Positions 22,816-36,900 of a stretch of DNA of 64,000 nucleotides are shown in pieces; position 1 is the first letter of the stretch; each line of letters starts with the position of its first letter. A program made the position numbers and the translations under genes. The notes under the pieces were generated by a model. It was given only the letters and a program-made list of their open reading frames with translations, ran no database searches and was not told the DNA's origin. This DNA is from Oxytricha trifallax (taxonomy: Eukaryota > Ciliophora > Spirotrichea > Sporadotrichida > Oxytrichidae), in assembly GCA_000711775.1 (NCBI GenBank), contig ARYC01018494.1:49137-113136 (forward strand), in the 5' to 3' direction.

Positions 22816-23840
22816 TATTGTTAAAATAGATAAAAATAGGAAATTTAAGAAATACAATTAAATTAGAATTATATTAGTAATTACAACTGTCATGAATTAG
22901 GAGTATCATTAATACTAATTTGATTTAGATTTAAAATTTAATTAATTAATATAAGATTTAATATATTAAAAAGTGGTCAGGTGGTCTGGCCGGAGTTTTT
23001 GGTGGTCCACCGCAAATGTATTATATATTATTAATTTAATAATTACGAATGTGTAGGTTAAGCTAATACTGCGTTCACTCACTAGACATCTCTCCTCTGT
23101 CTCTGACCACCGGCTGTGTGTTCTCATTCGGCTGCCTTCTTGGCTTCCTGATCGGTTTGAAATCTTGAGTAGAGGAACCGGGCTACCATTGGGGCTGTTA
23201 AAGGGAATGCCTCCTCCCCGCTTTGTGTCGGTATCTCGGATTGGCAGAGCAGACATCTCGACTTGAAAGCATTGGCATCTTCGGGGTCCATCTTACTAAA
23301 CGGCAGTGTGTTTTATGTGATGACTATGAAACACCCCGTGTACCTGAAATCCACGACACCAACCTCGATGTGACTGAAACCCGGAATTTGACTCGTCATT
23401 AAGCTTTGGCACTACTTCCAGAGGTCCTCGCTACCCTTGCTTTGAATCTGTAGGAAGAATTAGTGAGGGTTGTGAGACATTATTATTAGATTACTTACTG
23501 AGTCTCCGAGCAGAAATAAGGTCACGATGGGCTCTCAGTCATTCAAACATCCGTCGTAGTGGTATCCGGTGTGCTGGTTCCATTGTAGTTCTACACATTC
23601 GTAATTATTAAATTAATAATATATAATACATTTGCGGTAGACCACCAAAAACTCCGGCCAGACCACCTGACCACTTTTTAATATATTAAATCCTATATTA
23701 ATTAATTAAATTTTAAATCTAAATCAAATTAGTATTAATGGTACTAATGGTACTCCTAATTCATGACAGTTGTACTTACTAATATAATTCTAATTTAATT
23801 GTATTTCTTAAATTTCCTATTTTTATCTATTTTAACAATA
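22816..23840. repeat. 1,025-bp inverted-repeat element with G+C-rich core
   Basis: Left arm 22816-23056 and right arm 23591-23840 are near-perfect reverse complements, for example GAATGTGTAG with CTACACATTC, TCAGGTGGTCTGGCCGGAG with its complement, and CAACTGTCATGAATTAGGAG with its complement. The right arm has an extra tandem GGTACTAAT unit near 23740. The 534-bp core is far richer in G+C than the outer arms and holds a gene-like reading frame. No obvious target duplication could be set. Confidence 0.85.
23124..23534 (-). CDS. Hypothetical protein with one intron inside the palindrome core
   Basis: In the second exon (23447-23124) the frame reads IEVGVVDFRYTGCFIVITQN, then SRCLLCQSEIPTQ with a CxxC pair, then EEAFPLTAPMVARFLYSRF, and stops at TGA 23124-23126. 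It is 108 codons long. Directly upstream, 23498-23448 has the form of a 51-nt intron: GTAAGT donor, CTCACTAAT branch-like site, TTCTTCCTACAG acceptor. The preceding exon frame reads EPIVTLFLLGDS and is open back to a TGA at 23535-23537, beyond which GYHYDGCLND continues in the same frame. If the intron is not removed, ATG 23480 would start a 118-aa ORF. I do not recognise the family. It is either a captured gene fragment or a macronuclear-destined segment. Confidence 0.55.
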
Positions 23841-24439
23841 TTGTAAATATCTAAACTATATCCTTCTATTCCTTAATATATTTACTAAATAAATATCTGT
23901 TGTTCTTATAAGAACTAAATTTATTTATAAAATATTCAATTAAATTCACACAAAATTTTTTCAATTTAGATATTATTTATTTAAATTTATATATCAATAA
24001 CCAATTGGGGGAAATACCATATTAAGCAAGTACATCATCACTTGAAAACCCTCGCTGAGTGAGTATTTCAAACTCTCTTGTAGAGAAAAGTTATTTTATA
24101 TAATTAACCAAAACATAATAATTAATATTTTATTTTTTTTAAAATTAAAAATCTTTAGTTATTATTTAGGATTGAAATAAGGATTTATATATTTTATTAA
24201 CAATAATTTTTTAAAAATTTTCTATCTTTCTTGAACCCTACTTAATTAAATGACAATTACTATTTTTTAAGAGGTTGATTTAAAAATAATAAAATCACAA
24301 AAAGTAGTCTATATATATTAAGCCTCAATATTTTATTCAATATCCAAGCAATGAATGTATTTTAACAAATTAATATTTAATATTAATTGGTTTTGGATAT
24401 TAACTCCTCTATTATAAAAGTTAATTTATCCCGTCTTAA

Positions 24440-24526
24440 TACTTTATTTATTTATATTTTATTAATTATAAAGATTTCAAGTTACTTATATGCTAATTTA
24501 AGCCAATTAAATACTTATAAGATATG
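24440..24526 (+). repeat. Dispersed AAGCCAATTAAATG box, copy 4
   Basis: TTTATTTATATTTTATTAATT, then TTTCAAGTTACTTATATGCTAA and TTTAAGCCAATTAAATACTT. Same order and orientation as the other copies. Confidence 0.55.
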
Positions 24527-27500
24527 TTTGTAAATAAGATAATATTGATTTTTAATATTAATAAAAATATATAAATATTGAAAGCTATTATAATTTTATA
24601 TAAAAACATTTAAATAATTAAATATTTTGATTAAATATTTATATATTTTTCTTAATGCATTGAATCTTAAAATTCAAATAATTAAAACTAAGTTAAATTT
24701 TTTAATTAATTATTATCTTAATAAACTATGTATTAACTCAACATAATTCACAAGGTTTACTTAAAGAGTAAATCATATTTCTTAATTTCATGATTAATGA
24801 CCGACAGTTCAGTTTATTTGGTAAAATTATTAATTAAACAAATTAAATATTTCAATTTGTTTTCTTCTTTAATATCTATTTAAAATTGAAATTCCAAAAT
24901 TATATAAATCTATTTTTTTAATTCTAAATTTATGATTTATTTTCTCCCATTAAATAATAATTCCTTAATCCTCAAGAATCACAAATACTAAAAACCCAAT
25001 GGAATAAAATAAATTATAGATGTAATCTTTAATTTTTAAAATTATTCTTTATACTATAATTATAAATCTTCAATTAAAGAGCGAATAATGTATTTATTTC
25101 ATATTACTATTAATAAAGAATAATTAAAATTAATTCATAAATAATAGGATAATGCTTAAGAAACCTTATATTTAAATATCTAGTTTTAATTTATAATTAA
25201 ATTTACTTAGATTTATACTTCCTAATTATTCCTTTTTGCCATTCATATTGTGTTATATTATTAATTTGTTAATCTTTTCTTCATGAAATATTTAATATAT
25301 ATAAAATATTATTTATAAATTTAATTGATATTTTTAATTTCATATATAAATACTAATTTTCTTTTAATTTGCTTAAATCTAAAACTATAAATTTTTAAAA
25401 AATATTCTTTTCTCATTCATTTTAAAATTTATTAATTTAAAATAGCTTCATAAAGTTTTTAATATAATACTGCATCTTTATTGGCAACTTTTTAATTTTC
25501 AAACACTCTGACCTAGTTTTTAATTACAACTCACATAATTTACCAATAAGTTTTTTATTAAAGAGCCTTTATTTTTTAGACAAAATTTCATCTCTCACAT
25601 TGAGAGGTTGATTATTTTCCCTATTATTTATTAAATATATTTGTTGAGATAAATTGATTTAATTCACAATTATTTTCCTTTTTTTATGGCATTAATTTAG
25701 AAGACTCTTTAGTTTAGCCTACCCCTATATTTTTAATTCTATAAAAATAATACAATTATAGTTATTATAAATATTTTTTTAAGTATTTGAAAGAAAATAA
25801 ACAATTTCTTTATCTGTTGTATTCACAAAATTTAAATAAATTTATATTATCTAATTAATGGATTTATTGGAAGTTTGGTATAGTTTAATAACTTTATCCT
25901 GGTATTAGTTTTTATTATTTGATTCAAAAGGTTATTTAATGGAAATCTTAGTCATTGACCTAATTGATATAAGCATTTCATTACCCTTTTTTATTATTAT
26001 TCTGAAATATTTCTTTCTGATTTAACATTTTAAATAAACTACTAAATACAATTTTATTAGTATTAAAATAATAGCAATTTAATATTTCTTTTGGGTCCTA
26101 CTGTAAATTTATGATTTTATTATTTACTCACTTTTGTATTTCAATAAAATTATTTATAATTTTATCATTAATATAAATTACAATATCTATTTCCTTTACT
26201 AATGATGTAATTTTTATATCTTTGGCTTTTTCTTTTAACTGATTAACTAGAATTGCTAATATAATTTGATAATTTCCATTCTTGAATTTGTGAGTTTAAT
26301 AAATTTAGTCATTTTTGCCCTTCTAAATTCATTTTATTTAATCCAATAGTGCATTAATTTTTGGCATGGTTTTATTATTTTAAATTAACCAAATCAATCA
26401 AAGACTATTAAGGTATAATTTATTTTACAAAAGATAGTTATAATTATTTAAAAATCTATTTAAAGATCTCAATTATAAAACAAATTCAATTTAAATTTAT
26501 TTTATTTTTAAGTTATTATGATCTAAAAGTTTTTCAACTTAGAATTGAATTTTTCTGTTTTCATTGACCCCTGTTTGTGCCAACAAAACTGTTTATTAAT
26601 AGATTTAATTAACTAATTTATTTAAAACAATAAAACTAACATAATATATATATATATATATTTATTTAATTGTATATGAACCTATGACTTGTAAATCTTT
26701 ATCTCACCCTTCTAATATATATTTAATTCTAAACTGCTTTTAAGATTAAATCTATTAAAACCCTTTATTTATTGAATATGAAATGATTTTCAATCTTTCT
26801 TCATAGATGATAAAATGATGAGCCGTGCTTTATTTTAATGATATAAATATAAAATATTTATTAAAATATCATAATATTATTAGGATAGAATATCATTCAA
26901 ATTATATAAATAAACAAGATATAAAATTAATTTTCTTATATCACTTTGGTTAGAAAATATTCTTTAATTTTATGATTATAAAGCATCGTGACTAGAAAAA
27001 ATTACATTGATATTTATAAATTTATATTATAAAGGTCATCATGCAAAAAAATATAATATTTTTTTTGCAATATTAATATTTTTAAAAAGGCAAATATTAA
27101 GCCTATCTCATACATTAAGTCTATTTTTTTTTTAATATCCAAAAAAAATTAATTTATTTTATAATATAAAGATTTAGCTTGTAAATAGATTTTAATAGGA
27201 TTAATTTTTCGATAATAATACATGAACTTTCTCTACAATAAAGTTTACAAAATAAGCCCATAACCTCACAATCAATAGACCGTTTTAAGAAGTTATTTAA
27301 TTATTAAGTTTTTTTTTATTTCGTTATTTATCTTTATATCATTAGACAAAAAGAAATGTATTTTAATAAAAAACTAAATTTAATAATAATATAAATAATT
27401 TAAACAAAATGGAATCAGTTTTGCATGATATAAAGCAATTCTTGGCTAAAAGATATCATAAGTTAACAAATATCCCGCTTTAAACATTTTTAATAATAAA

Positions 27501-29237
27501 TTTTTCCAATAATAAATCAGTAGCTATTTCTAAAATAAAATAATTTAAAGGGACTTTCTTGACCTTTGCTATGCGAAAAAATATATTATTGGATAATTTA
27601 ATGGGTTGCGATTTTTTATATTTGCCAAAGTTTATTGAACTTGCCATTTAAAATTCTTTAAATTGAAAATACAAATATAGTTTGCAAGATATATATATAT
27701 ATATTAGATTAAATATGATCAAATTAATCATAGAAATTTTATTTATTACTATTAAATGAAGCTTCACACATCATATGTTAAATACAATAAAAATTGAGAA
27801 TCTTTCATTTAAATAACTAAAATGTTCAGATTTTTTGAAGATATAGGTACTCTTACACTACCTTATTTATTTAATTATAAAAAATTTAAGAAATATACAG
27901 AAATTGTTATAAATTTCCTGCCCTCATTGCAATAAATTATTTCTATTTATAGTTATTTTCAATATTTAAAATGATTTCTATTTTTTTAATATTTTCACTT
28001 TTTTTAATCTTTTGATACTATTTTATTTAAATAGATTTAATAATTTGATGAAATTCTATTTAAATACTATCTTGAATATGACACTTTCCCCTTATTTCAT
28101 TATAGTTATCTAAATTAATTAATAAATTTAAATATGGTTATACTTAAATAATTTAATAAAATATACAAGTGTACTTAATTTAAATAAAATATAAGTAAAA
28201 TAAAAACATGAGAATTTTTATTTAATTAAATAAAAAAATTTTAAATTATCTATATAAATATTTATAATAATTTAAGTTTCCAAGAATACTTAGTTTTTAT
28301 TATATAAATTATAAATTTATATAATACAGAGAGTTATAACTAATTTATAATTTATCTGTTGGTAGTTTGTTTACAGCCCATTTCTTAAGTAAATAATTCA
28401 TTTTTTAAATCCTCTTTAATTATAACAATATGTTATAAAATAATTAATAATAGATCAATAAATTTTCCCATTATCTTTTAATACAGTAACAACTCTTAGA
28501 TAGTAATTAATACTAATTTATTAAATAAAAAAGTATATAATAATGTTTATTATAAAATTGATATTATAAGAAAAAAAATTAAAAATTATTTATGCATTGA
28601 ATTAAGAAACTAAGTTTAATTATCAATATTAACTAATAACAATTTCAAATCCAATAAAAGGTTCGGATTTTCACCCAATTTCAATTAAAGATAATTATAT
28701 CCTACTTACTATTTAATCAATCAATTTTATTCTACATACTAATATAATTATAATTATTTTTAAAAATATATAATCATATTTTATATTATCATTTTTTAAA
28801 GTATTTAGTAATGATAAAATATAATTATTTTTAATATTATGCTACTATTTAAGATGATCCTTCATATATTTAAATTTTATGTTTCTTAATCTTGATTGTT
28901 TACTATTATCAATTTATATTAATTTGTTAACCCTCTTAGAATTTTAAAACTATCTTAAATATTATTAAATAATATGATTCAAATCCTCCCCAAAATTAAT
29001 TATTAGAACATCTTTTTTAAACTCAATTTTGTTTGAGTTTATATTAATAGTTCTTAATTAGATGTAAGAGTTCAATTTCATATCTTTTATAGTATCTTTT
29101 ATATCATCAGCTAAGTATAAATTCAAGATAATATGTACCATAATTAATTAAATATTGCAATAATTTATACTGATTAAATGCTAACCTAAGATCCTCCTTA
29201 TTATAATTATTATTTGTTATTATTTCGTAATCTTTAT

Positions 29238-29320
29238 TTTAATTCTTTTTAATTTATTATTATATTAATTTCAATTTGCTTATATCATAACATAAGCCAA
29301 TTAAATGCTCATAAGAATAT
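29238..29320 (+). repeat. Dispersed AAGCCAATTAAATG box, copy 5
   Basis: TTTTTAATTTATTATTATATT, then TTTCAATTTGCTTATATCATAA and CATAAGCCAATTAAATGCTC. The core matches copy 1 almost exactly. Confidence 0.55.
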
Positions 29321-32300
29321 TATAGAAAAATTATTTTTTCATAATTTTTAAGAGATAATAAAAATTTAAAATAATTAAAAATGTTTTCCAATTCTAGACT
29401 TGACAATTTAAAATAATTTATTAGTTTAGTTTAAAGTTATTTATCAATCTCTTAAAATTCAAAATGGAGTTCAATATATAATCATGCATATAAAAATTCT
29501 ATAATTTATTAATTTATTTAGATATAAATAAATTTTAATAATAACAATTTAAAATCACTATTAATGAAACGAACAAATTATAATTTATATTCATGTGTTT
29601 ATTATTTAGATGTATAAACTATTGTATTTAATTAAAGATTTAGATCTTACAAAAAATTCAGATTTTCATTGATAAACTATTAAAATAAATAGAGAGGTAA
29701 AATAAATGTACTTTTAATATTAATTACCAAACTTCTATTTTTTAGAGCAGTCTTTTTCTAAATTATATATCTTCAATACAATCAGATTATTAAAATTAAT
29801 ATTAATGAAATTTCTCAATTATAAATTATTTTTTTTGGATTTTTTTATTTATTGCAATCATACCTATCAATTAATAAGTTTTTATTAATATTTTAGAGGC
29901 AAAAATATCTTTGTTATATAAAAATAGAATGAATTTATATTATAGAAATGCAATATCTTCAATTAATAAAATGCAAAATTTGTAATAAATTATAAAAGTA
30001 AAAATTATTTATAATAATTACATCAGTAGAAATATATAAAGATATATTATTATTATTATTTGATTTGGTTTGCAGCATATTTTATGTTTCTATAAATCCA
30101 AAGCCATTAATAAATAACTCTGATGTTTTTCAACCCTTTATTTTTAAGTTTATGATTATGTCTCATTTTAAAAAGTTGACTATTATTTTTTAAATTGAAT
30201 TTATCCAAAAAGCTATTAAATCTTCAAACAATCTAAAATCCCTTTGTTTTAGATGCTTATTTATTGTTTTAAATTTCATTTTATTTTTGATTTTAAGTTT
30301 TAATCAATAAATTGAAAGATAGTAGATCTATAAATTTAATTGTTGAAATGACAGTTTATGCCGTATATTTATTTAATCAAATTATTTATGTAATTTTTTG
30401 AATTAAAATTATAAAAATTTCCAGTGAATCTTTAATTTTGTTGCATTAAGTGTTAAAGATGAATCCACCAATAATGTGGAATAATTTAAGTGATTTTATT
30501 TCCACTAATTATGAAGCTATTTATTTAAATATTAATTACTGATAAGTATGTTCTTTTGGAGCTGATCTTTTTTACCTTGTTATTTAAATCTATGCAAAAT
30601 GTGATATTAAAGATTGAATTGATTTTGAACTTACAACCCCTCAAAAATCTTTTAGAATTAATTGATAATTAAAATTTTCACCATTAAATGAATTGAAATT
30701 ATCAAACTAGATGTTATCTTCCCATTCTATTATAATGGAGGAAATATTATCATGCTATGTTATAATAAGTGTTCAAAATTTTCTTCTGATTCTCAATTAT
30801 TTACTTAATAATATTCTAAAAATTATTTAAAAACTTAATCATAAAATATAAAGAATTTTATTTATTATTTTAATATATTTCAAACAGATTATGGTTATGT
30901 AAGTTTTGTAAACCTTTTTATTATTTTATCTTATGTTTATTTGAGTTATCATAAAAATATAATTACTGTTTACATTAAATTATTTTAAGAAATTTTAAAT
31001 TATATGATAATATTTAAATAACTTTTTAAAATAAATATACATTACTTATTTCAATAATAAATTAAAAAATAAATCCCAAATATATTCATATCAAAATTAA
31101 AACCTTTGATTCCTTTATTTGTATTAATTATATGATTAGCTTGATAATTACTTCGTGTCTATATAATTTAAAATCTTGTTTCTCTCTATATCTTATGTTG
31201 AAAATTTCCCAAGAATATACATATTTATTATTATTGATCCCATTTTGCATTTTTATAATCTTGTTGTAAGGTATACATTAATTTTTATATAGTTTAAGCT
31301 CTACATAACACATGTTAGTAAATAAATTTAATATTTAAAAATTAATATAAAGCTAAAAATTGTTTTTAAATGGTCTGTAACTGTAGATGAAAAAAGTATA
31401 TGTAAGCTCATTTATTCATTCGATATTAATTTATAAAAAGCTTATAATAACTTTTAAATTTACATATCTCTCTTAAATTTATAAATAGCATTCTACTTTT
31501 ACTTGGGAAGTCTTGAGTTTATATATTATTTCCACGCAATGTTTCTAACCTCTCATTACTTTGTTATTTTTATCTCATATTTTTAAAATTGGGGTTTGTC
31601 GATTCTAAAGTAACTAATACAATTATTATAAAGTGATTAATTAATTCAATCAAACTGAAAAATAAATCTAATCTCATAATTTATTTTTTTATAGAATTTA
31701 ATTTTCCTGTTAATTTTTGCACCTTTTAGTTTATTATTGCAGGATTAAATTTAATTTAGTATATAAAACAAACATAAAATCATGATACTTAGAATATCCA
31801 AAGTGACTCTCAGATTCAATTAGAACTAAATATATCAATGAATAGAAAAATAAGAATTAATTTAAATTTACAATTTGAAGTTATTAAGTCATTATAGAAA
31901 TTTAAAAATATTAGTTTTATTAAGAATAATAAAGTATTACTAATGATTAGTATAAATATTGTAGAAAAACTGCCTATACTTTTTTAAAGGTATGTTCATA
32001 AATTTAATTGGATAAATTAAGAAATTCCTTTAAAGTTAATTTATAAATATTTCTTCATAATTAATTAAAAGCATATGTTATCCAGTAATAGTAAAATATG
32101 TTTATATATGTCATCAATTTATCCTTAAGAATTATATTTGATGTTAATTTAGTTTTACAAAAAGGCATTTGAAAGCTAATTACTTTATTAGTATTAATTT
32201 ATTTATTTTTACTTAGTTCAATATTATCATTTTAAACTTCCCTCATTTATAATATCACAAATTAAGACTAAATTTAAAGGTTTATGATTTGAATTATAGT

Positions 32301-33862
32301 TTCTAAAGATTACCAAAAATAAAAATAGCTTAATCAAAATTTTATTGAATAATTCAAAAATCAGAATGTTACTGTTTTAATACTTCAAGTTTTTATAATT
32401 TCCATTAAAATAGAATTACTCCTATAAAAATTCTTTGTTAATTATTAAATATTTACTTGATTAATATTAATTTGGCAAAAATTTTGGATTAAACTCAATT
32501 TAAATTTATTAATTGTTAGTTATACATGATATTTAATTTTTAAAAAACATTGAAAATTATTGGAGTTTATTGGAGTAGAGTATTTATGGTAGATTATTTA
32601 ATGTAAATCAAATACACACCTACTTTATCTAAAAAATACGACAAAAACATCTATTACTTTCATAATATCTAACCTTTAATTTTAATTTAGACATTACATG
32701 ATTAAATCACTATTACTAATAAATATTATACTTAAAAATGCTCTTCTCTAGATTACAGAGAGTTTATCTCTTAAAAATTATTATATAATCGGTTTGTTTA
32801 ATTTTATAAATAAATTTGATCAATTCTAAGATTGAATGCTCATTTAGATTCCTTTATATGAGATTCAATGCAAATGAAAGACCATACAATAAATAAAGTA
32901 AATAATTTTTATTTTAATTAAATTTTTTTTATGGTAAAAAAAATGGAATTGCATTTTATTATTTTTGCATTGAATACCATTTGATTCCCTTAATATCTAA
33001 TTTATTTAGAATTTTTTGACCTTTAATTAATAATTTATCTTAAATCTATCGTTTGATGATTATAAAATATTTTTATTTAAATTAGTTGAATATTTAATAA
33101 ATAATGATAACAATGTTAAAATATTGAAGTAATTAATGCATATAAAATCTCTTATTACTTGTATATTTAATTATCCATTAACTAAACTTGTTTGTTAATT
33201 TGAAATATCTAAGTAAACTAATTAGATTAACTTCATATATTAATTAATTATATTACTTTGATTTGTAAATCATTATTTTTTTTAAAAATTAATTCATTTG
33301 ATTATTACTAAACAATCTTGATAAAAAGTAATGAATTAATTAAGCTAATTATTTAAGACATTCTTATTTAGAATAAAAATAGAAAAAAGATTAATTTTAT
33401 AAAAAATTTTCTAAAGCAAATTATTTCAAATATGCTCTTTTTATAATATTTCCATTTTTATGGCTATATTCTTCTTTATATTTTAGGGTAATTTGTATAA
33501 AAAAAATTTCAATATGATTAACATTATATTACTAAATAGTATATTTTATATAGAATTAAGTTTAACTTTATTATCTATAATTTGCTTTCTGCAGAGTTTG
33601 GTCTATTTAACATCTTATTTGAGTTAGATAGTTTTTTATTATATAATAAAAATAATATAATATTTTAATAAAGATTGAAATTTAAATAAAAACATTTATA
33701 CTTTGTTTTTACTCATATTAAAGTATTCTTTACCAAAGATACTACCTCAATCTTATATAAGTCCAAATACCCCTATAATTAATATTTTTTAATTTAAATA
33801 TGTCTCAATTATAATTTATAAATTGATTCTTGATTTAATTGAGTTGCAGTAAATTGACCTAT

Positions 33863-33948
33863 TGTTTTGTTATTTTTAATTTATTATTATATTTATACCA
33901 AGTTTCCTTATATGTTAATACTAGCCAATTAAATGCTTTAAAAGAAAT
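33863..33948 (+). repeat. Dispersed AAGCCAATTAAATG box, copy 6
   Basis: TTGTTATTTTTAATTTATTA, then CCAAGTTTCCTTATATGTTAA and ACTAGCCAATTAAATGCTTT. Confidence 0.55.
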
Positions 33949-36900
33949 TTAAATTCTTTAATAAAAACAAATAAATAAAATAATTCTATATTTATCCGAA
34001 TATGCGAAAAAATTTATAATTAAAAATATTTTTTATTAAAACCGAAAGATTCTAATTTAAAAATTATTATAATATTAAATTTCAAATATAAAATATGAAA
34101 AATTTTAATTTATGATAAACTTAACTTTTTAATTGAGTTCAAGAAATATACTTAAGACTTGTTAAATATGTTTATTTCCACTAAAAATTATAAGAATGTG
34201 TTCAATTAGTTCTAATAAATCTTTCTATTTATTTATAAAACTTACTACCAAATAAAATTTACAAAAAAGTAATGATGAATAAATAAAATTTAAATCAATT
34301 TCTTTTTTATTTTTAATATTAAATATTGAATTATATTTAAACCAAAAATTCTGTAATCAAGTTATAGTATGATTATTGTAAATTAAAGAAATAAATAATT
34401 AGTTATAGTAAATTTATAAAAAAAGTCATTAATTCAATTATATGAACTGTTGTATAAATAGCTTTATTTAATATGAAAAAAACTATATTCTTCGAGAATT
34501 CTTTATTATACTGATCCTGAATATTAATCGCTTTTAGCATTATTTTGAATTTTTATACAATTCAGAAATAAAGTAAGTAAAAATAAATTTTCAATAATAA
34601 TCTCTGAAAAGAAAATATAAAATTTAAAGATAAGATTTAATAAAGATTATTTTATATTTATAAGATCCCTTGAACATACACTTATTTATGTTTTTCTAGC
34701 TTTAAGTTTAAGTAATTAACCATCAGCTAAATTAAAATAATTTTGTGTTTCCTCTATTCATGAATCAAATTATATTCTCAATATAAATCAAGATTTTTCG
34801 TATTTATTTTCTCCTTGCAGTTTATTTATATTTATTAGTATCTAAATTCTGATATTTATCTTTTTCTTATTCGTATAATTTTATTTTTAAGAAATTGATT
34901 TTAATTCTGAGTACTATTCATTTCACTGTATACATAAGGAGCATTGGCTCATAACATTCTAACATATATTTTTCAATAACTTTTTAACATTAATTTTCTG
35001 TAAAGCATTAAATAATAATAAAAATAACATTAATTTTTATTTATAATTATTTGAATGAAACATTTGAATATAAATGTCAATATAAATAATACTTTAAAAT
35101 AATTTCACGTATATTTTTAACAATGAATAATAACTAAAAAAAATTATTATGAGTGTGTTGATATTATAATTGGTGCATGAATATTTAATAACTGAAAAAG
35201 ATTATATGATAAAAATAAATTTAATTATTTTTGTATTATAAATTCGTACATTTTTCTTCCTTAAATATTATATATTGAATATTAATAAAGATAAATCAAC
35301 AATTCAAATTTATTTGTAGTCTAATGTACGCAACCTCTTTTATTTAAAGTATTTAATTAAATTTAATTTTTAATTAATTATGCTAAATATTTGTTGGTAA
35401 AATTGCAAAATAAATATTTAAATTATTATTTATTTCTTTATATGGACAAAAACAATCTAGACTTTGTAATTTACTAATTTAACATATTCACAATTTAGTT
35501 TTATTCTTTTTCTTCCTATTTATAGAATGTGAAATCTATTATTACGATCAAAAATTCCAGAGTTAATTATTTATATATTTTACTTAGCATTTTCATTAAT
35601 ATTTTAAATTTTTGATTTTAGTTCACTCTAGATCTTCTATGAGTATGAATAGCTTTTAAGTTTCAGTAAAAATAGTATTTAATTCTGTATTTTATTTTAA
35701 CAATACGTCACTATGCTTAGTAAATATTCTTGTTTTAATTAACAACTCTACACTTTATTAAAGAATTCCTCATTTTTTCGATATATTTTTAAGAATTTTT
35801 CTTGCTTAAGCTAAATTATTTGAGACTTTTAACAAATCAATAATCAAAGTCGTAATTGCTGTTATATATTATATCTATTTATCGTTTTAAAATAATAAAA
35901 TAATTTTATATGAACTAGTTATAACTATTATATGATTCTATTTTTTGAATTATTTATATAAATTGCATGAAATTAGTTGGCCCCTCTATCTCAAAGATTT
36001 TGTAAATCTTTTTGAAAAATGAATCCTTAATCTCTTACCCCTTAAGTACTTTCAATTGATATTATTGACATGTGGTATTGGTAAAATTTATATATGGGAG
36101 AATGTTTAAATAAATTTAAATGCTTCATTAGTTATCAATTTACAAATAAAAAACTATATGAATAACTATATTTTTCTATTTGTATAGTAATTTGAATAAT
36201 TTTTCTTGATAACTTTAAAATAACAATAAAACTTAAATCTCCCTTAATCGCGATTTATTTATTACCAATATATTATTTATGATAATAAATTCTTTAAATG
36301 AATTTTTTACATATTAAATAAACTTATGATGATATATTTATCATGATTATAAATAATAGTTAAATTATTATATTAATAATTATTATATTTATCATATTTT
36401 ATTATTTTCATGATAATACCTAAATTGCTAGTTGTTGGAAAATTCTTTAAAAAAATCACATATATCTTCATAGTTTTAATTTCCTTTATTTTTATTCTTA
36501 ATGAGTTTACAATAACAATTTAGTTTAATTGTCAAGATTAATTAACCTTCTATAAAAACTAATTAAAAACTTTATAATATTTTTCTTATAAATAATTATA
36601 ATCATAATATTTATTATTTATATTTTAAAAAAATGTCACATCTAATATTTTTATAGTTGTCTAGATTATTTACCCTTTCAAAAATCAATGAATTTATCTT
36701 TCTTAGAAACAATAGCATTTTTATGTTTTGTTATTATAAGAGACTCAAGTTCAAAATATATATTTTAATTAATAATTTTCTCAACCAATTCTATTGAGTA
36801 AATTATTATCATTTCATTTGTTAAATCTTTAGTAAATGTATCCGATGCAAGAATTATCCAGAGCATATTTCTATTATAGTTATTATTTTTAAAATATGAT

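Noticed and set aside
22966..23256. Standard-code minus-strand ORF of 96 aa in the palindrome core
   Set aside because: It lies in a different frame from the exon with better protein character and splice signals, and it runs out into the A+T-rich arm.
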